A stretch of DNA of 8,638 nt from Chloroflexota bacterium (GTDB lineage Bacteria > Chloroflexota > Dehalococcoidia > Lucifugimonadales > Australimonadaceae), in assembly GCA_022574265.1 (NCBI GenBank), contig JACZSI010000072.1, positions 1 through 8,638 on the forward strand. The letters are read 5' to 3'. Positions 5,823 through 8,638 of this stretch are shown here, piece after piece. Every line of letters starts with the position of its first letter. Position 1 is the stretch's first letter. The position numbers were made by a program, and so were the translations under genes. The notes under the pieces were generated by a model. The model saw nothing but the letters and a program-made list of their open reading frames with translations, did no database searches and was not told where the DNA came from.

Positions 5823-6617
5823 ATGGGTGCGCAACCTCCCCCACGCCTCCCCGCCATCCGTCGTGAGCGGCTGGGCTTCACGCTTGCGCTGCCGTTCGCC
5901 ATCCTCCTCGCCGCCTCGTTCGTGAGCTGGCCGTGGCGCGCACTCGACATTCCGGGCATCGTCGGCACGCTCACGCCGCCCGCCATCGTGCTGCTCGCGC
6001 TGGCCATCGCGACGTCGATGTTCGCGCTCCGCCAGAACCTGCCCGCCGCCATGATCACGTGGCTTCCCGCGGGTCAGGGCGCCATCGTCGTGATGACGAC
6101 CGGGTTCCTCGGAGGCACGGCGGACGCGGGCCTCGGCATCGCGGCGATCGTCGCCTACGCCTTCGTCTACCTGCTCGTGCTCGGCATCGCCGTGGCCGTG
6201 GCCGGCGACAGCGGGAAGCTGGCGATCGCGTTCGTTGCCTTCTTCATCCTCACGCAAGCCACTCGCTTCCCCATCTTCGAGGCCGACGTCGCCGAGCCTG
6301 TCGCCTTCGCCTCGCTCTTCACGCTCCTGGCGGGCGGCCGCGCCGTCGCCGAGATCGCCGTGCTCGTCTGGCTGGCGCGGTGGCTGGTCGAGTCGCCGGA
6401 CGAGGACGCGCTGCGGCCGGCGCTCGCCATCGCCGCCCTCACCCTCGGCCACGGGCTGATCGCCAGCTGGGAGGACCCGCTGCTGCGCGGCGAGCTCTCC
6501 GTGGCCGCCGCCGCCGAGCAAACGCTCCGCTGGCTCATGTTCGTCACGCTTCAGCTCGGCCCGGCGCTGGTGCTGATCCGCTACCGCCGCGCGTGGCAAC
6601 AAGGGCACAGCCCTTGA
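5823..6617 (+). CDS. Polytopic membrane protein of unknown function
   Basis: I do not recognise this 264-residue protein. It is strongly hydrophobic, with about seven or eight possible membrane segments near residues 17-36, 43-68, 73-96, 102-127, 132-147, 157-189, 197-214 and 235-252. A short basic N-terminus (RRER at 13-16) precedes the first. Polar loop motifs include TRFPIFEAD at 147-155 and ASWEDPLLRGE at 214-224, but I see no catalytic signature, cysteine pair or nucleotide-binding motif. The ATG has GAGG 7 bases upstream. It starts 21 bases after the jag stop, so it is probably the last gene of the rpmH cluster, and it ends just before the ileS promoter. GC bias at third codon positions, the ribosome binding site and the fit between neighbours support a real gene. 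Location suggests an envelope role, but that is only context. Confidence 0.8.
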   Translation: MGAQPPPRLPAIRRERLGFTLALPFAILLAASFVSWPWRALDIPGIVGTLTPPAIVLLALAIATSMFALRQNLPAAMITWLPAGQGAIVVMTTGFLGGTADAGLGIAAIVAYAFVYLLVLGIAVAVAGDSGKLAIAFVAFFILTQATRFPIFEADVAEPVAFASLFTLLAGGRAVAEIAVLVWLARWLVESPDEDALRPALAIAALTLGHGLIASWEDPLLRGELSVAAAAEQTLRWLMFVTLQLGPALVLIRYRRAWQQGHSP

Positions 6618-6631
6618 CCCTTAAAAGGGGC
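6601..6631 (+). terminator. Weak hairpins at the end of the membrane protein gene
   Basis: AAGGGC-aca-GCCCTT (6601-6615) is a 6-pair hairpin whose last base begins the TGA stop. A second small inverted repeat, CCCT-TAAA-AGGG, follows at once. Neither has a U run after it. They may mark the 3' end of the rpmH cluster before the ileS promoter, but the call is weak. Confidence 0.3.
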
Positions 6632-6667
6632 GCGAGGTTGGTCCTCGGCCCTGCCGTTGGCGGGTTG

Positions 6668-6676
6668 TGCTACCAT
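6668..6676 (+). promoter_or_regulatory. Candidate extended -10 promoter for the ileS T-box transcript
   Basis: TACCAT (6671-6676) is preceded directly by TGC, forming an extended -10 element; no good -35 box is seen at the normal distance. Transcription would start near 6683, a few bases before the first T-box stem strand at about 6692. This positional fit is the main support. Confidence 0.5.
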
Positions 6677-6689
6677 CGCCGCAACGGCC

Positions 6690-6939
6690 TTGACGGAGAC
6701 GAGTAGGCGGTGACGCCGCGCGGAGCGAGCCGGGTAGGGTGCGAGCCGGTGCGCTGCGACCGTCCGAAGATCACTCCCGAGCCGTCGACCGAACGGTCCC
6801 GGCGTCGCCGGACCCAGTAGGCCTGACCGGCCCCGCCGCACGTTACCGCGGCGCATGAGCGTCCCCCGGCTCGTCCGGGGGGAAGAGTGGTGGTACCGCG
6901 GGTCGCAAGCCCGTCCGCTTGAGTCGGACGGGTTTTTTC
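6690..6939 (+). promoter_or_regulatory. T-box leader (tRNA-Ile sensing) controlling ileS
   Basis: A T-box reads the charging state of its tRNA and lets transcription continue when the tRNA is uncharged. Stem I: GGCGGT (6706-6711) pairs with ACCGTC (6759-6764). Below it the specifier loop has AGTA (6702-6705) on one side and GAAGATCA (6766-6773) on the other, so the specifier is AUC (6770-6772), matching tRNA-Ile(GAU). The distal region GAGCCGGGTAGGGTGCGAGCC resembles the conserved AG-bulge/GNUG part. A stem III-like hairpin lies at 6863-6881. In the antiterminator AGTGG (6886-6890) pairs with CCGCT (6915-6919), and GCGGG (6898-6902) pairs with CCCGT (6910-6914). They frame the 7-base bulge TGGTACC (6891-6897), whose UGGU can pair with an ACCA tRNA end. 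This explains most of the 345-base gene-free stretch at 6618-6962. Confidence 0.93.
6910..6938 (+). terminator. Intrinsic terminator of the ileS T-box
   Basis: CCCGTCCG (6910-6917) and CGGACGGG (6925-6932) form a perfect 8-pair stem with a 7-base loop, followed by six T (6933-6938). The left arm is made of bases also needed by both helices of the antiterminator, so the two structures exclude each other. This indicates control at transcription level. Confidence 0.95.
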
Positions 6940-6962
6940 GTTGCTGAACGGAGTGGCAGCCG

Positions 6963-8638
6963 GTGGCCAGCGATAGCAAGCGTTTCGAGGCGGTCTCGAG
7001 CCGGGTGGACTTCCCGGCCCTGGAGGAGGCCGTCCTCGAGCGATGGCGGAAGAACGACACCTTCCACGCCGTCGACCGCGTGCGTGCCGGTGCCGACACC
7101 TTCGTCTTCTACGAGGGGCCGCCCACGGCCAACGGCAGCCCCGGCATCCACCACGTGCTCTCGCGCGCCTTCAAGGACGTCATCCTCCGCTACAAGACCA
7201 TGCGCGGCTTCCGGCCCGTGCGCCGTGGCGGCTGGGACACGCACGGACTCCCCGTCGAGCTCGAGGTCGAGAAGGAGCTGGGCCTCGCCACCAAGCAGGA
7301 GATCGAGGAGTTCGGCATCGAGGAGTTCAACCGCCGCTGCCGCGAGAGCGTCTTCCGCTACGTCAAGGAGTGGGAGGCCATGACCGAGCGCGTCGGCGTC
7401 TGGCTGGACATGGACGACGCCTACGTCACCTACGACAACAGCTACATCTCCGGCGGCTGGTGGGTGTTCAAGCAGCTGTGGGACAAGGGCTACGTCTACG
7501 AGGCCTACCGCGTCACGCCGCACTGCCCGCGCTGCGTCACCAGCCTGAGCTCGCATGAGGTGGCGCTCGGCTACCAGGACGACACGCCCGACCCGTCGGT
7601 CTACGTGCGCTTCCCGCTCGCCGAGCGGCAGGACTCGGCGGACGTCAGCGTGCTCGCGCGTCTCGGCTACCGCGACGGCGGCTGGGGGAGCGGGCGCCCG
7701 GCGCTCGTCGTCTGGACGACGACGCCTTGGACGCTGACCGCGAATGCAGCCGTCGCGGTCGCGCCCGGCGAGGAGTACGCGCTGGTCATCGGGCCCGGCG
7801 GCGAGCGCCTGTTGCTCGCCACTGCGCTCGTGGAGCGCGTGCTGGGGGACGGCTGGACCGTCGGTGAGCGGTTCACCGGTGCCGAGCTCGAAGGCGTCGT
7901 CTACGACCCGCCGTACCCGCACGCCGAGGCGGGCGACGGCTGGTACCGCGTGCTGCCGGCGGACTACGTGACGACGGACGAGGGGACCGGCTTCGTACAC
8001 ACCGCGCCTGCCTACGGCGCCGAGGACGCCGAGCTTGCCAAAGCTCACGGCATCGAGACCAAGCACACCGTCGATATGCGCGGCATCCTCCAAGAGGGCT
8101 TCCCCGGCGGCGGCAAGTTCGTCAAGCAGGCCGACGACGACCTCATCGCCGACCTGGAGGGGCGCGGGCTGCTTCTGCGGCACGAGACCGTCCACCACAC
8201 CTACCCCTTCTGCTGGCGCTGCGGCACGCCGCTGCTCTACTACGCCAAGAACACGTGGTATATCGAAACCACGGCCAAGAAGGACGAGCTGCTCGCTGCG
8301 AACCAGGCCATCAACTGGTACCCCGGGCACATCAAGGAGGGGCGGTTCGGCGAGTGGCTCCGCAACAACGTCGATTGGGCGGTCTCCCGCGAGCGGTACT
8401 GGGGCACGCCGGTGCCCATCTGGCGCTGCGAGGGCTGCGGTCACGCCCACTGCGTCGGTGGTGCCGCGGAGCTCGCCGAGCAGGCGACGCCCGAGACGGC
8501 GGGGCTGCTCGACGGGCTCGACCTGCACCGGCCCTTCATCGACCGCGTGGAGCTCGTCTGCCCGCAGTGCGGCGGCGCCATGAAGCGCGTGCCCGAGGTG
8601 CTGGACGCCTGGTACGACTCCGGCGCCATGCCCTTCGC
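6963..8638 (+). CDS. ileS: Isoleucyl-tRNA synthetase, N-terminal part; 3' end outside window
   Basis: IleRS is a class I synthetase that charges tRNA-Ile and hydrolyses mischarged valine. About 558 residues are visible. The HIGH-motif region reads GPPTANGSPGIHH (52-64), a variant I associate with actinobacterial and eukaryote-like (IleS2) enzymes. GGWDTHGLPVELEVEKELG follows. The CP1 editing domain begins after CPRC (188-191) and LSSHEVALGYQD. It has the editing motif WTTTPWTLTAN (251-261) and GTGFVHTAPAYGAED (341-355) with the conserved Asp355. Later come FCWRCG (416-421), SRERYWGTP (475-483) and Cys pairs 489/492 and 533/536 that may bind zinc. KMSKS lies outside. The GTG at 6963 is the only usable start: an in-frame TGA lies at 6945-6947, and GGAG is 9 bases upstream. 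The T-box controls it. The IleS2 label is moderate; the IleRS call is certain. Confidence 0.97.
   Translation, partial: MASDSKRFEAVSSRVDFPALEEAVLERWRKNDTFHAVDRVRAGADTFVFYEGPPTANGSPGIHHVLSRAFKDVILRYKTMRGFRPVRRGGWDTHGLPVELEVEKELGLATKQEIEEFGIEEFNRRCRESVFRYVKEWEAMTERVGVWLDMDDAYVTYDNSYISGGWWVFKQLWDKGYVYEAYRVTPHCPRCVTSLSSHEVALGYQDDTPDPSVYVRFPLAERQDSADVSVLARLGYRDGGWGSGRPALVVWTTTPWTLTANAAVAVAPGEEYALVIGPGGERLLLATALVERVLGDGWTVGERFTGAELEGVVYDPPYPHAEAGDGWYRVLPADYVTTDEGTGFVHTAPAYGAEDAELAKAHGIETKHTVDMRGILQEGFPGGGKFVKQADDDLIADLEGRGLLLRHETVHHTYPFCWRCGTPLLYYAKNTWYIETTAKKDELLAANQAINWYPGHIKEGRFGEWLRNNVDWAVSRERYWGTPVPIWRCEGCGHAHCVGGAAELAEQATPETAGLLDGLDLHRPFIDRVELVCPQCGGAMKRVPEVLDAWYDSGAMPF

Noticed and set aside
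4839..6608. A 589-codon open frame on the minus strand across jag and the membrane protein gene
   Set aside because: It is antisense to jag with its clear KH/R3H domains and to the next gene. Its sequence is low in complexity (His, Arg, Gly, Glu, Asp rich) and matches no family I know; it is a high-GC shadow frame.
6843..8528. A 561-codon open frame on the minus strand opposite ileS
   Set aside because: The plus strand encodes IleRS with all expected motifs and carries the T-box at the same place. The antisense product has no recognisable domain and is explained by GC bias.

Overview
This is a high-GC bacterial window made mostly of conserved housekeeping genes. Reading left to right, it holds the 5' part of purF and a complete tlyA, both on the minus strand. 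A divergent plus-strand cluster follows: rpmH, rnpA, yidD, a lipoprotein with a PQQ-type beta-propeller, yidC, jag (khpB) and an unrecognised polytopic membrane protein. The window ends with a T-box leader and the 5' part of ileS. Five of the nine genes appear to start with GTG.

The host is probably a Chloroflexota bacterium (Dehalococcoidia or SAR202-like). The reasons are the high GC, the compact Oxa1-type YidC, a transcription-terminating ileS T-box, an IleRS with a PGIHH-type HIGH motif, and the absence of dnaA next to rpmH and of rsmG/parA after jag. This is inference from content; a high-GC Actinobacteria-like lineage cannot be excluded without a search.

Layout. (1) 1-812 minus: N-terminal glutaminase half of PurF. 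(2) 813-969: spacer with a GC hairpin at the tlyA stop and a weak purF promoter candidate. (3) 970-1773 minus: TlyA rRNA 2'-O-methyltransferase. (4) 1767-1796: a strong sigma70-type promoter for rpmH whose -35 box overlaps the tlyA start codon and whose -10 region also reads TATAAT on the other strand. (5) 1836-5801: ribosomal protein L34, RNase P protein, YidD, propeller lipoprotein, YidC and the KH/R3H protein Jag, closely packed and probably co-transcribed. (6) 5823-6617: a hydrophobic protein of unknown function. (7) 6618-6962: the only gene-free stretch over 300 bases. It holds an extended -10 promoter and a complete T-box with AUC specifier, UGGU discriminator, antiterminator and a competing terminator. 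(8) 6963 to the end: IleRS.

The central cluster couples RNA processing and ribosome components (L34, RnpA, Jag) with membrane protein insertion (YidD, YidC). The least expected member is the propeller lipoprotein, placed directly between yidD and yidC. Other points worth a second look are a 113-base yidC/jag overlap that encodes an Arg-rich YidC tail, an acidic tandem-repeat tail on Jag, an rnpA frame that is open across all of rpmH (as in Thermus), and the overlapping divergent promoters. I see no mobile element, CRISPR array, tRNA or rRNA gene, and nothing that amounts to a wholly new system.
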